Assembly (NCBI GenBank): GCA_002633005.1
Contig: NMRA01000028.1
Coordinates: 953,556 to 1,017,555 of the forward strand
DNA length: 64,000 nt
Origin: Phoronis australis
Taxonomy: Eukaryota > Phoronida > Phoronidae
Direction: 5' to 3'
Both the position numbers and the translations under genes were made by a program. Shown one piece after another: positions 36,901 to 51,900 of this stretch; positions within the stretch are counted from its first letter, which is position 1; each line of letters starts with the position of its first letter. The notes beneath the pieces were generated by a model. That model was not told the origin of the DNA. It was given only the letters and a program-made list of their open reading frames with translations, and did no database searches.

Positions 36901-39900
36901 AAAATTCAAGTTTCAGACATTATTGAAGCAGCTACAAACACGAAATGGAAAAAGAGGTGACTACAGAAGGCATAGAGTCAGGTCCCTCAATTTCTCCGTT
37001 TTTACCTGCTCCATTTCCCTCCAAAAATATTAAACAATCACACAAAATTGCCCTCATGAGGCCCAGTAATTCTTGTCAAGTGATTGAAAAATTCCTCTCG
37101 ATGTTCGAATCACTTAGAACTCACACAGGTGATAAATTGAATGACCACAAAAAGTTAGTTTTGCCTACTTGAGACAGAGCCTATGAGGACTTGCAACAGT
37201 GTAGGGGGTGCTAGTAATGGTGATGCGGGGGTGGTAGAATTTTCCCCACACCCTTAAAATTCCCCTCTCAGAAGGCACAAACACCTTTCCCCTTGGGTTA
37301 TCGAAGGCCCTGAGTGTTAAAAATACTTCTGGATGGCCAACTCACAAAATTGTAGAAAACTCAAACACTAAGCATAAATGACAAGCGCATTGCTTATAAC
37401 ACAATACCTCAGTACTATTAACATGACAATAATGAGTTCCTAGTGAGTACTCACCCCAACGTCACGTGTGTTATCGATGTGTATGCAAAATACTCGAGGA
37501 ATCATGCGGACCGACACGGCCACTGAGATCACTTTGGTCTTGTTTTTATCTTCATCACCACTCTCCCAGAACGTCTCCGTTGAATTGTCTGCAGCAGAAA
37601 TGACATACACTGTCAGGGTTTTATATGCAAATGAAACCTACAGCCAGAAGCTTTCAGAGTAACAGTGACAAATATTATTGGCAGGTGGTTGTCATCAGAT
37701 TATATGAATCAAAGTCCTTGAGTTATTCTGTATTCAGTTTGCATCACTGCAACAACAGTCAATGCACACTTTTCCAAATTCTAAAACACACAAAGTTGAC
37801 AAGCCATCAAATGGTGGTATTACTCTTCATTCCAAGTGATATGAGAAGCCAACACGACACTCCACGTGCACAACTGTGATTCTTGAGTATATCGGAGTGA
37901 TTACAGTGTGTCTTTGTAACAACAGAACCAAAAAGGAGGCTGCCAGTGTTCCCAAGTGGGGTAAGTGTACGCTTCCTTTACTCAATGTCGTGGGTTTGAG
38001 TTCCACTGAAGCACACTGCAAGACTCTTTAGTCAGGTCTTAGCTTCTCAGCTCGGTTTTAACTATATATTGATAAAGCATAAAATGGCTGCAGGTGACCA
38101 GTGCAATGGCTCCACATGAGTGGCCTACATATGTCTCAAACAATTTGTACCAGACCACCAGCAATTATTTTTTTAACATGGCCAAAAGTTCTTAAATACC
38201 CTAAGAGAAATAGTCATTTATTCACGAACAAAACAAGTGACTGGTCATATTCTCCATACTGCCAGTGCCACCTCAGACTTTACTTGGCAACCTTGGTACA
38301 TATTACACAGGTTGCCACAAAGTCACCACACCACATCTGAGCACATACTCATCGACAAAATACTACAGAAAGTAAATAGACTTAAGTTGTAAATTTTACA
38401 ATACTTTACACATTATGACACAAAAATAGGAAGAACTTTAAGGATGGCAGACAGAATTCAGATTGGTTTAACTGAGCTTACCTCTTAAGCTGCTAGTCAT
38501 TACTTGACGACTGGACACCTCCATATCGGCACCCGGGGTAATGTCCCTCAAGCACTCAACTAATAATCCAACATAGTCAGAGCCATCTGACCCCTCCCCC
38601 TCCACCTCAGGCTTGATTGACATCTTACTGGAGTTACCAGGCGCATGACCTTTCAGGGTGGAGTCAACTCCATTATGCTCCTCCTCCTCAGCCTCAGCTT
38701 TAGACATGATCTTACTGATGTTATTGAACACATGACTTTTATGCAGGAACTGGTGGTCAGACGGCTTGAAACGGAAACTCCAACAACGGACGGCCATTTG
38801 CTAGAATTTACAAACCAGCAGGATATAAATTGTGAGGCTTCTTTTTTCAAGATGTATTACAGAACAAGACCGACAACTAATTATAACAAGATGAATTATA
38901 CTATTAGTGCAGACTTGGTGGTTTCAAACTGCACCAGCGATCATTAATTCAGCAAAAAGCAAAAACATTTGTGTCATGAATGGTCCAGGATTTTTCAACC
39001 AAAGCAGAGTGAACTTTTCCTTTTCACCAATCAGAGCATAGTCACTGTGACAAAAGCACTGGTCAATGAATCAAATAAAAATACATAGACAACCAATTTG
39101 ACGTAGAACTTATTAATAATCAAACAACCACTAGATAATGTCTTGGAAGGTAAACACAGCATTTGTAAAACACTGGCAAACTTAAATTTGACTGCTTGGA
39201 CTAACCTGCAGTGGACTACCCGTTGGCAAGTACATCATCGCATCAGACACCGTCTGCAAGAAGTCATGGAAGTTTGTCTCCAGGAGTTGTACTGAATCTC
39301 CCGCCAGTGTAATGTCCTGTTTAGGATGGTCACAGACAGACAGCCAAGAATACAGCTCTTTCTCCTGTTCAACAACAGTCAACAGTGAAGACACATCCAG
39401 CACAAGTGTTTCTGTTACAACATTGACCACAAATTGAAAATTTGGAACTTCAAAATAGTTGTGCAACAATCATCAGCAAAATTCAGTAGAGCCTTTACTG
39501 GCATGAATGCAAGGTAAAGTATAGTGTTTGTCTCACAGCATTGGGGACACTCGCTTGAATTCACAATAATCGTCTTAATCTCACAAATTTAAGACACAAT
39601 GTGACAGATAGGTGAAATTTCATTAATAAAAGGCAGGCAATACCAAACTGATGCTTTACCAGTTATAAGTTATATTCCAGGCAAGATTTTGGGTAGTTAT
39701 AGGCAGTCACAGCAAAATGAAGAAACTCTCAAAACTGGCAATTGTTTTTGTCCAAAAATGGAAACATTTTATCATAGACGTCAATCGGCTGGTGTGCAAA
39801 TATGCACTAAACCACCAACAGGCCACAAAGAGATGATCAGATGCAGTCAACAGCATCTCCAGATATCTCCAAGAAACAGGAGTAACAGCACTTTAGACAT

Positions 39901-42900
39901 TTCATAGCAAGGTCAACTTCATGGCACTCATCACAGGCAGCTTGCCTAGTAGATTCCTACAGTATTATTTGTTTGCTTTACCTTCAACTGTTCTCTCTTA
40001 TCTTTCTTGTTCTCTTTTTCCTCATCAGAGGTCTCTGGGTACAGTGGCGTGAACGCCTTCACAAAGAACCACAAGAGGTCATGCATGCACTGTGGCTGAG
40101 TCACCGTCCTCACCAACCAATTGAGTGCCTAGAGAAACAGCATCTATACATTTTGCAATGTTGCTTCTTGCAACTGACATTTTGTCTGAATGTGCCAACA
40201 TCATGAGAGACACAGTTCAAAAGTTAATTGTATTCTAAGAGTCATTTTACTGTAAATGATTCATCAGTTGCTGCTCCACAGAAAAAACACCGAGCTAGCT
40301 TTACATTTCTATTTGACACGAATACTCCAACTCACTACTCAAACACTGTAAATAAAATGAATAATATCTTTGCAGGCAAGATTCTGCAGGCAAAATCTTT
40401 TCATCCATAGTCCATAAATGCTAAATAATGTAGGATGCAAATGTCTACGGACACAAAATAACACAGTTTTAAATCCCGCTGCTGTTACAAACTGTGGAAA
40501 TAAAACATCATTCCACACCTACAGGACACATATGTTCCACATACACAACTGCGTTCACTGACCTGCAGGCCATAAACTCTGAGTGCAGCCTTCCTGATAG
40601 CCTGCCTCATGGCCAGTTGCAGGTTACCCAGTTCATGGTGCTGCATTACAAAGGCCATGACAGGCCTTTGCATGGCCTTGTCAGACATTGTCTTGTGGCG
40701 CCCTCCCTTGTCAGTTGCCTTGATCAAGTTGGACATGGCACAAGATGGATTCTTCAGCAATGACAGCCCACTATCTGTGAAGCAGTGTGCAAGATAAATA
40801 TACAACAAATTGGAAAGGTTGATCTCCAATCACTGGTTAGTGATCACATGGCATATGTTGTCACATGATATATGATATCATAGTGAATAAGGGACATAAG
40901 AACACAGTCTGTAAGAAAACAAAAATGCTGCTCTCATGAACTGGGAAGTAACAATGAAAATCTCGAGATTCACTAGGTATCTCTAGTGAATCAAATGACT
41001 TTCATGTCGAAATCCCTCTATTTAGGTAAATGCTGATGATCTGCTTTTCATTTCCACCATATTCAGATGTCAAAAAGTGAAACCTTTATTTACTAGCGCC
41101 ACCTAGTGGACATGGAGACACCCATTCTCAGCACTTTCCCAAGTGATATGAAGGTTAACAATGGGAAAGGATTGTGTAGCATTGCTTCTAATTGATTAAC
41201 AGGACAAAGTAACATTTGGAGATTCTGATTGGATGGATGAAGAGAAATGCATAAACCATCCACTGACAAATGTTTTGTGGCTAGTCGCTGCTGCAAAAAC
41301 AAAAACAAATTAACTTGATACATTATTCCACCTAACTTTGTGTTTCAAAGTGATTCATTATTCTTTTTTGGCTCATACCTAGACCCTATGTATACAATAT
41401 ACATCCAAACCAAGACAAGCGCACTTATACCAACACACAAACTTCTGCACGCTGACCATCATCCTTTTACAGGGCCATTCTCCTCTACAGGTGGCACTGT
41501 AAACGCGGATATTCTATGCAAAGCACAGTAATTACCAATTAAACATTAACTAGAGACAGTTTCCACTAACTACACGATTCTGAATGTAACACAACTACAG
41601 GACGATATTAGTAACATCAACTCGGCAAACACTCTGAGACATTCATTGAGGATGCATTTTCAAATTCAATGAAAATAAGAGTCACATGACATGCTTTGCA
41701 GGTGGTTAAAAACATCCAATTTTCCTGTCTTTCTACACAAACAAAAACATTACCATAAACAACAACTACCACTAACCCTATCGTAGCCATAACATTACTA
41801 CTCCACAAAATCGTGCCTCCTAAACCTGCATTAAAACTTGAATGGATGGTCATCATGTTCTTACCTCCGCTGATGTTGCGTCGTCTCACCGAACCTTTTC
41901 TGTGTGTGTTACCCATGATGTCAAAGCCAATACAAGATGAAGCGTCCCCTTGCTCAACACCAGGGCGCAGCTCTGACACACTGCGCGTCAACATGGCCCC
42001 TTTGCTTGATGGCTCATCATTTGTGTGACCCCGCCTGGGACTAGTGGTGGGTGAATGGATTTCCTAAAACAATACATTGTTTTCAAGTTTTATTACTATT
42101 ATTTTTGTAACAGACAACTATATAATAATAAGTATTTCTAAATATTTAAATCTTAACCTGGTGCGAAAATGTGTACCGCAAACATTTCTAAGCCTAGCTA
42201 GCATGTCGGCTGTGACCATATCACGTTAGCAGAAGGTCCCGGGTTCAAGTCCCGGTAGGCAAACTTATGTAAATTAGGTCACGTGATGTGGCCACACGTG
42301 GCGTGCTGGCCAGACTTATGCTTGAAATATATCACAATGTGTAAAACCCAAAACAAGACGGAAAAATGTATAAAAATACAACAAGCAACAATACGTGTAC
42401 ACATACATTACGATAAAAAATCTTCAGTTTGGGACACAACATGGCAGACAGGTGAAATTTCATTGTGTCAAATTTCAATCAAAAATAACTTTTCAGGAAA
42501 ATTTCCTTTGCTTTTAGCATGTTTTGCATGGCCAACATATTACTAAATTACATTTTGAGTATTTGCAACAATATGGTAAGCCTCAGGAGATGAGACCAAC
42601 AGGTGGCGTGCAGGCTAGACTTATTATGTTTGTGAAAGACACATTTACAGTACCTTGGCAGGATCAAACAGCCCAGCTTGGTAAGCCTGTTGAAGTCTTT
42701 TCCTCATCTGATAAGCACCAACACCTGGTCCAAGGGACTCTGCCTTGATTGTTTGAATCTTGTCTTCACCCTGGGCCACTATCACCTCCTCATTGAAGGC
42801 ACTGTCTGCATCATCGGCCCCACGCTGACTGAGATACTGAAAGGGGACCAAGGGGAATGGCGTCTGCTCCAAAAACAGAAACTCGTCGCTAACGCTTGGC

Positions 42901-45900
42901 AGGTAAGAGTCAGTTCTTGTCAGTGCACTCATAATGGCATCCGGCGACTTGGATGATGAAAAATGAACGCCAGCAGAGCTGGTAAGATTGAGCAAGAACA
43001 AGGCATTGTTCATCATGATCTGATGTGCCTCCAGTGCTGGTTGACCCACTTTTCGCTGCTGTCGTTTCATTTTCATGTCAGGTTCTTTAGGGGGGAACAA
43101 TGTCCGCCGCTCACTTACGTACTTGTCGCGACACTGATGACAGATCAAGTACCAGGTGAGCCGCCACAGAAGATCCCGCCACTGTTGTAGCCCTGACCAC
43201 CGGCTGGCTTGCCACAACCGTAGTGATGTTTGCGCATGTGATAAGTGACAGGATGAGGGTACATACCCCCACACAAGTCACACATGGTCTGATTCTCTTG
43301 GTTTATGCCGGGGAAGTGACGCGGCATCTCGCCGAAGCGCATGCCGATCATCATCATTTCACGTCGCTCCATCATCATGCGTTCCATGTCGTAGCGGTCC
43401 TCCTGCGGTTTGTAGATGTCCAGGGCGGGGCTTTCGGTGATTGACTTCTCCTGGATGATGCGTATGGTGGCTGAGGACATACACTCCCAGAAGAAGACGA
43501 GATGTTTCAAGGTCGGCAACAACTCTGACCTCCTGGACGACGTGGGAGAGGCAGGAGGTGATGATTGATCAAACGATGCCACCTTTGTGAGAACACTTTT
43601 CTCTGACTTGTGTCGCTCTTTCTTTGTCCTCTCTGGTTCAGGTGGCAAGTTTATGTTGAAGTGCACTGACTTCTTCCCACCACCATGTTTTGGACTCGTG
43701 TCTTCCACCTGAATACCAGCAGCATCTCCGCTACTGTTCTTGTCACCTATGCCACCTGAACCACTGACACCAGGCTGGGGTCCTGGCTTATCAAACACAA
43801 AAACGTCACTAGAGGGCATCTCTTTGGCGAGGTTGGGATGGAACTTGAGAAACGATGCACATGCCATAGCATCATGGACAATTCCTTCGTGCCACAAGAA
43901 AGCTGCAAACACCGTTCTCAGGCACTCAGCAACAGATGGCGTCATGGCCGTAGTGACTGGCTTGGGCTGAGATACCACAGCAGGCTTCAGCGACGACGGC
44001 TTCTGTGGGGGCACTGGTGATGAGGAGCGACCTTCACGCTTGCTGCGTAGTGATTGGCTACGAGAACTCTTCCTAGACAACTTGGGAGACATTCTGAAAT
44101 TTTATAAATGATCTCAAAGTTGTAATATGCTTGTATTAGTTGCTGCCTCTTGTCGTGTTTTTGTATCGGTTTGTTGTAAAGCAACACCTAAAGAGAGGTC
44201 GCATTTAACAGTATCAAATTTTGGGACATGAATAAACTGTTAACGGACATTGCATTGAGTGTTATCAGGGCTTGGAATGACCAATGACAAAAAAAGCGGA
44301 AACTTTACGGCCCAAATCATGCGCGCTACCCAGCCTTGAAATGGTCGATGTGAACCTTTCNGCACTGACTTCTTCCCGCCACCATGTTTTGGACTCGTGT
44401 CTTCCACCTGAATACCAGCAGCATCTCCGCTACTGTTCTTGTCACCTATGCCACCTGAACCACTGACACCAGGCTGGGGTCCTGGCTTATCAAACACAAA
44501 AACGTCACTAGTGGGCATCTCTTTGGCGAGGTTGGGATGGAACTTGAGAAACGATGCACAGGCCATAGCATCATGGACAATTCCTTCGTGCCACAAGAAA
44601 GCTGCAAACACCGTTCTCAGGCACTCAGCAACAGATGGCGTCATGGCCGTAGTGACTGGCTTGGGCTGAGATGCCACAGCAGGCTTCAGCGACGACGGCT
44701 TCTGTGGGGGCACTGGTGATGAGGAGCGACCTTCACGCTTGCTGCGTAGTGATTGGCTACGAGAACTCTTCCTAGACAACTTGGGAGACATTCTGAAATT
44801 TTATAAATGATCTCAAAGTTGTAATATGCTTGTATTAGTTGCTGCCTCTTGTCGTGTTTTTGTATCGGTTTGTTGTAAAGCAACACCTAAAGAGAGGTCG
44901 CATTTAACAGTATCAAATTTTGGGACATGAATAAACTGTTAACAGACATTGCATTGAGTGTTATCAGGGCTTGGAATGACCAATGACAAAAAAAGCGGAA
45001 ACTTTACAGCCCAAATCATGCGCGCTACCCAGCCTTGAAATGGTCGATGTGAACCTTTCCCCGACAAAAATCAGGACTAAAAAAAAAACGACACTACCAC
45101 CATCAGTAGCATGCATCTGCGTCCTTTTAGCTCGTCCTTATCGTCCTTCCACTCCCAACCCACACATTTTTGGCTGCAGAGCCGTAGTATTTATCGCCGC
45201 GGTTTGCAATAACACGAGACGCCATTGAAAATGCCACCTAGCTTACCCAGATGCCCCGGCAATGTTGACAATTTACGTTCCTCCGAAACATAAAGAGCAA
45301 CTTCCGCTTTTCGAGGTGAACGTCGTCTGCAACGCCGCGGTAAGAAAGGTATTTGCCGCGGAAATTTTATATCAAATCCGATTTTTTTACGTGGAAATAT
45401 TATAAAATGCGCGGAAAGAACATTTGAAAAAAGCGGAAATCCGCGTTTCCGCGGAAAATTCCAAGCCCTGGTGTTATAGCAAATTGCCGAAAATAGGCTC
45501 ATGGGCAGATATTAGGAAAACTGCTTTTCAAAAATGTCGTCACGTGAAATCAATAGGGGCACACTTCCAAACACTTACAGTTTTTGAGCAAAGAAAAGGT
45601 GAACTTGAAGACCTCCATAAGTATGAGGTGAGTCATGCACACACTGAGGTATGCAGTGAATTTCAGCTAAAAATGAATACTTCCCTCAAAACGTATTACA
45701 TAGTTACGCATTTTAGAACAATCCATCAGATTTTCTAAACATGCAAACAGTTACCAAAAACACACCCATAACCGTACTTTTGGAAAATTTTCTGAAAATA
45801 CGTGCATGGGCCTATTTTTGAGTGGGCCTATTTTTGGAAATTCTAGGTACAAAATTGTCCAGCTGTTAGCAACCAGATTTAAACTGATTAACCAGGAAAA

Positions 45901-48900
45901 CTGGAAATAATGATTAGTCTTTAAGTAAAATAACCATTAAGATATTGTCAAGCATCAGGCAGGTATTGCATTAATCATTCAAGACATTCTGAACTTACTA
46001 TTAGATTCTGATGAAGCTTGAACAGACAGAAGGTAGTGTTGTGATCAACAGCACTTGTACTATTGCCATAAGTGTAATTAAAAACAAACCTTGCCGAGTC
46101 TTCTTTCTTTGGTGAACCCGAATAGCCAATGCTGAAACGGCTAACAGGGGGCTCTGGTGGACTGGTCTGTGTAGCCGCAGTCCTACTAGGACTGGGACTA
46201 CTTTCGCGGAACAGTCGGACATCCCCCTTGGCTGGACTTCCATGGCGTGGCGAGCGACTGCAAAAACCAACAACATACTTAAACTTGTTATTTAAAATCC
46301 AGTTACATTTAAAACATGCATTCAACAATTCTTCTTGCAATTTGGCAAATATCACAACCAACTTTGTCACTGATTATGTTCAGTACATGTCACCAAAATG
46401 GCAGGAATGGTGGAATGGTACATGAGATTGACACTCAATGTTTCCACTTCACAATATTTCGTACTACAAGCATCTACAGCGTGATTAGTACCAGAAAGAA
46501 ATTAAACAGCAAAAATGAGAAACTATTCCTACCTTATTCGTCTTATTGGACTCCCTTTTGGACTCCTTTCTCTGGACTCATCTTTACCCAAAACCAACGG
46601 ATCACTCAGGTCACTGTCTTTAAGCATGGGTGATGAGCTCCTCATTATAGGTGGAGTTAAAGGCGGAGTTGACCCGAACCTGGGAGGAGTCGTCGACATT
46701 GGGGGAGTGGAAGGTGGAGTGACCCACTCAGATGTGCTCTGACGTCGATAATCCATGCTTTTGTCTGGAAGAGATGAGATTGGCACTTGAACAAACGAGA
46801 GTGGACAATTTGACACATACCCAACACCAGAATGGTAATGAGGTTAATAATATAAGTGTATTGCCAACACCAGAATGGTAATGAGGTTAATAATATAAGT
46901 GTATTGCCAACACCAGAATGGTAATGAGGTTAATAATATAAGTGTATTGCCAACACCAGAATGGTAATGAGGCTAATAATATAAGTGTATTGCCAACAAA
47001 AACAGTTTTTAAACTTGTTACAAAAGAGGTTTTTCAACAATCACAATTATATGTTAGTTGAAACATGTCTACTGGAAACACAAATTCCCAAACAGATATA
47101 CAATGGAAAATTTCTTAAGAGTATTAAGAGATGCAAAGAAAAACAAATCAATGATTTTCATGTAATGTAACCAAGTTCCAATGATTCAAAGATCATTGTC
47201 ACATGAACAAACTGATCTTCACTGCATGCTAAGACCAAACCGACAACACTGGCTTATCCCGAACAACAAGCAAATGTCAGATGTTAGATACAACCACTAA
47301 CAAAACTCTTTATGAATTCACACTTCATTGCAACAAACAGTTATCACAGCACACTATTGTAGTGAGCATCACAAACAACTGGAACACATTAATTTATAAT
47401 AAGCCAAATTCTATAATCAATCGTGTCACCTGAGGCACTTCTTGGACTGGAGCTTCTGGATGATTTCCTTGGGGATCCTGGGGGTGTACTACCTGGGGAT
47501 CCAGAGGTCGCTTTCCACAGGGCCTGGCCTGAATTGGAATACATTAACAAGCAAATGTATACTACGGTCGAGACTACATTGCTTGTACAGTAAATATAAA
47601 GGTGGGAGTCAAAGTTTACGTATTGCAAACTGCTTATCCTGGGATGTGTTTGATGAAAAGTGACTTCAGGCTTAAGTAAGAAAAATTGTATATTGCTCCA
47701 CAAGACCATATCCCTGAAAAATAATTCTAAGTTCAAAGTTCCACTTCAGCCAAATAAAAAATATCTGAGAATGAGCCTGTCATTACTAGTTTATTATAAA
47801 TTTTGGGTCCATTCCAAAACTGTAATGTGCCAACACAGCAACAGTTTTGAAGTGATGAAGGAGTACACATCAAAATTTCTGACGTCGTTCTTGAGCCACT
47901 TTTCGTGCAACAGGCGTCACTAACTTTGGGTCACAAAAACATTACAAAGGACACTAGCGGGTTTTAGACATTAACCACTGAGCAACAAAAGATAACAACA
48001 CCAAAGAAATGGATGAATTCTGGTAAAAAGCAATGCAAGTCACCAAACTACTTCAAACATGTCTGATTCAAAAGGAGATAATTTAAGGAAAACAAAATGG
48101 CGAAAGGTTTTTGGCTGATGAAACTTAGCATAACTAAGCCGGAAATGATAAAGTATCATTAGACCATGTTATCAAAAGTTTAATTTCTTGAAAGTCAGTT
48201 ACATTGATCTCTGTTGGGAATAACTGCAAAAAATCATGTCGTCAGACAAACTTTTGTTGTGTCTAATCTACAAATGACAATAACTTGTATGATAGTTGGG
48301 TTACACAACGTTTGACAACGTTCAACACTAAGCTCCATGACTCGTGCCTCACACAATTCTACCTGGTTTCCACAAAGCGTTCCTATTCATTCGCAACATT
48401 TGTTCAACATCACCTCGTGTTCTTCCTAAAGATATTTCAAAAGGGCACATTTCACACAAAAATGACCTCAACGAAAACTGCCTACACCAGCACTTGATTT
48501 CATAACAAAAAATAACGTACAATGATTTGAAGCAAATGGGTCAACCAAACTAAAGCCTCTTTTCACAAGCAACATATACTGAAGCTCAACCAACTGAATC
48601 ACACACCAGCTGGGTGGAACAATAAACGAGAAACAATATCAGCAGAATAACTAAACATTAATCCAACTGAATGTAAGGTCAAGCCATACAAGTGTAAAAG
48701 TGATGAGGCCCAACCACATGGCCACAAAAACACCTCTGCAACAGGTCTCACAGTGAAGTACTCAATATAAGCATAGACCTGGCACTGTAAGCTGTTGACA
48801 TACATCACCGTGGCCTCAAGAGGTTTTACATAGTACATACTAATCTCACGTGCACTGATAGACTACCCATATAGTGACTCCAAACTAGTCCTCTATCCAC

Positions 48901-51900
48901 ACGACTATTCAAGTCTACTATTTTAAGTCAACCTAGCTGCAGACATGTTGCACAGTAAGGAGGGGTTAAAAAACAATTAGGACACCTGTCCATTCACAGC
49001 AGTAGATGATCGATTCAACTTACACAGAATGGTGGCTTGTCAAGACAGAACTGAATATTGCTTTCTACATGACAAAGAGAATGGCCTTTCGGATCCAGAC
49101 ACCACAGAAAGCTTGACATCAGAGTACAATTTGGCAATTCTTTGGGAAGTAAAGGTGTGAACATCTACCATCAAGTGACACTCTCTGACAGTTGTCACCT
49201 AATCAGTCACCACTACTATGCATAAGTCGCCCATTATATAGCACACTGTATACACATGCAAGTTTAGGAAGTATCTACAAACCAATAGCCTTTATAACAT
49301 CCTTGGTGTTCATTCCATCAGGACGGGAGTCCTCACGCATGGGCTTGTCATCAGAGGACACTTGAAAAGGTTTCATAATGAGAGCCTCCTTTGGAAGTTT
49401 GAACGGGTCAGGAGATTCACTTCTTTCAGGGAGAGGTGAAGCTGAACCAAAGGGAGAGACAAAACCTAGCGGGAGTAAAGATTATGTTAAGTATGTCAGA
49501 TATCCTGAATGTCCGTTGTAAAAATTACATTAGAAATTTTAGAAAACTTGAAATTTATAATTTGCAAGCAGGTTCTTCGAAATTTATGTACAGTAAAAGG
49601 CAAAATTATTCAGATAACATAACCCCAAATCTGCAGTCATGACGCCTGGCAGAAGATGAATACATTGACAGAGTTGTCCCCCCTGATGACCAAGAATGAA
49701 GGGGAATTAAAAGGAAAGTCAGTGAAGGTAGTTCAGTCATTTTGGAAATAAAATGTTACAGCCCTAACACTTATTACACATCATTTTTGCTGTAAACAGA
49801 ATGAGTCATCATGATGGAATAACGTTATTTTTCTGATTACTTTTGTTATACACTGTGAAGTTGTAGCCTCATTAGTGGTACTTGAATGGCATATAATAAT
49901 GATAACAATAACATCATCATGATTTACAACAATATAGCATTAAAGGTAGAGCAAACATGACATCAAAATTTACGATCCTTGCTGAGGCCCTCTGACCAGC
50001 CAACCTACAGCCATCTTTCACTCACATCTCACTACCATCCACTAACAATTTGGTGATCTTACTTTCTGTGCTGGGCTTTCCAAATGGAAACAAAGATGCT
50101 GATCCTGGAAATGAGGCGGGTTGTCTCAGATCATCTGGGTACGTCGATGCGTCCATCGCTGACGGGTCGGAGAATACAAACCCCTCCCCTGAAGCACCAC
50201 GAGGCTCAGAATTAGATGGTTCATCCAGTTCCGACGCATGGCGAAGGAAAATCTTCTTCTTGTCCTTAGTGTGTACAAGCACGAAGCCACTACTGCCCTT
50301 GTCTGGGCAATATTCCAACACGCTCTCTGGCGACAACTCCATCCAAAGTCCTGCGGAGGAGTTAATCTGTAACAAAAATGGTGTGTTGAATTTGTTAGAA
50401 CAAAAGTAACAGCATTATGCTCTATCAACCTAGTTTGTGAAATGGTGATAAAGAACTGTTTGCCGTAACAAAAGCAAGTCTGCACACTTGAAAGTCTGAC
50501 CAGAATAATGTTAATCCATATTCACCTTATGAGACAAAATCAGACAGAAATTTCAGCATTGACTAAGCCATACAATACACTGTTTCAGCACCAGCAAAAT
50601 ATAACCAGAACTAACACACATATTCAACAGTCATTACCTTATTCAGAAACAAACAATGACAGTCACCACAATAACTGTTGCATGCAGTGAGAATGGTCCA
50701 ATTATTAACTGACTATTCAAAGTCATTTTGTATTAGAATATGATGTGAAATGACCACTCCAAACAGCACAGTGTGCAACGTACCAGTCGTTTCGCCACCA
50801 CCTTGTTACCCTTCAGCACTTTACCAACAGGAGCAGATCCCAGATCGGTGTTACTACGAATGTTGTGACCCGATGCGCCACAGTTGACAACGACATAGAT
50901 TCCACTTCCTAAAAGTAGAAAGATGACTGAAAGGTGAAATCTGATGGACTGTAAGTACTCAAACTGACTTTGTGAGACAATGAAAGTAGGTCGCCAAGTT
51001 AAGGCATGATCCAATGAGAGTAGGTCATCAAGTTAAGGCATGATCCAATGAGAGTAGGTCATCAAGTTAAGGCATGATCCAATGAGAGTAGGTCATCAAG
51101 TTAAGGCATGATCCAATGAGAGTAGGTCATCAAGTTAAGGCATGATCCAATGAGAGTAGGTCATCAAGTTAAGGCATGATCCAATGAGAGTAGGTCATCA
51201 AGTTAAGGCATGATCCAATGAGAGTAGGTCATCAAGTTAAGGCATGATCCAATGAGAGTAGGTCATCAAGTTAAGGCATGATCCAATGAAAGTAGGTCAT
51301 CAAGTTAAGGTGTCATCCAGTGAGAGTAAGTCATCCAGATGCCATCTATTGAAAGTAGGATGTCCAGTGAAGCTAAAATCATGGAAAACCAATATTGTTG
51401 TACAACTAGACAACTGAATCACTTACCGACCTTGACTGATACTTGAAAGGAGGTTGTAATTAGATAACAGGAAAATGTCTTAGTAAAACTTACCATCCTT
51501 TATCTTGTCCGACTGATACTTGGCTGGAGGTTGTACTAGTTCAGGTGTCACTGTGTTCATTGCTTTCTTCACCATCTCGTCCATCAGTGACTTGGGCTCC
51601 TCTGCGGCCACCATGAGTGTTTTACCAAGTGCCTGATTGCAAGAAATTTGAAATGTCAAATCTATTTACTATACTGCTAAGTGCTCTTTACCAAGTCAAA
51701 TTGTCAGTCAAACAAAAAAGTTTAAAGTGTATAGTGCAGACATAGCAGGTGCAGCTTAATATATCAAAATGGTGCAAGCATGTGCTGACTAACATCATGA
51801 TAAATATACAGCTTCAAAATGGTGCAAGCATATGCTGACTAACATCATGATATAAATTCACTGTTTTTTGTTTTAAGATTTAATTACATTAGAAGTTGTT

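Noticed and set aside
37960-38070. Possible tRNA gene or SINE (gtgggtttgagttccactg)
   Set aside because: Only a B-box-like motif is visible, with no A-box at the right spacing, so it was not listed as a feature.
42176-42262. Functional tRNA gene
   Set aside because: The T-arm is good but the D and anticodon arms do not fold and the acceptor stem pairs only partly. A SINE head or pseudogene fits better.
44240-44791. A genuine second MYCBP2 exon duplicated in tandem
   Set aside because: Copy boundaries coincide with the single N, both copies are almost identical including intron sequence, and the second copy has no donor-side continuation. Uncollapsed alleles explain this better.
45191-45502. 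103-codon minus-strand open frame upstream of the duplicated exon
   Set aside because: It has no splice-compatible junctions with its neighbours. The exon on either side already joins in phase without it.
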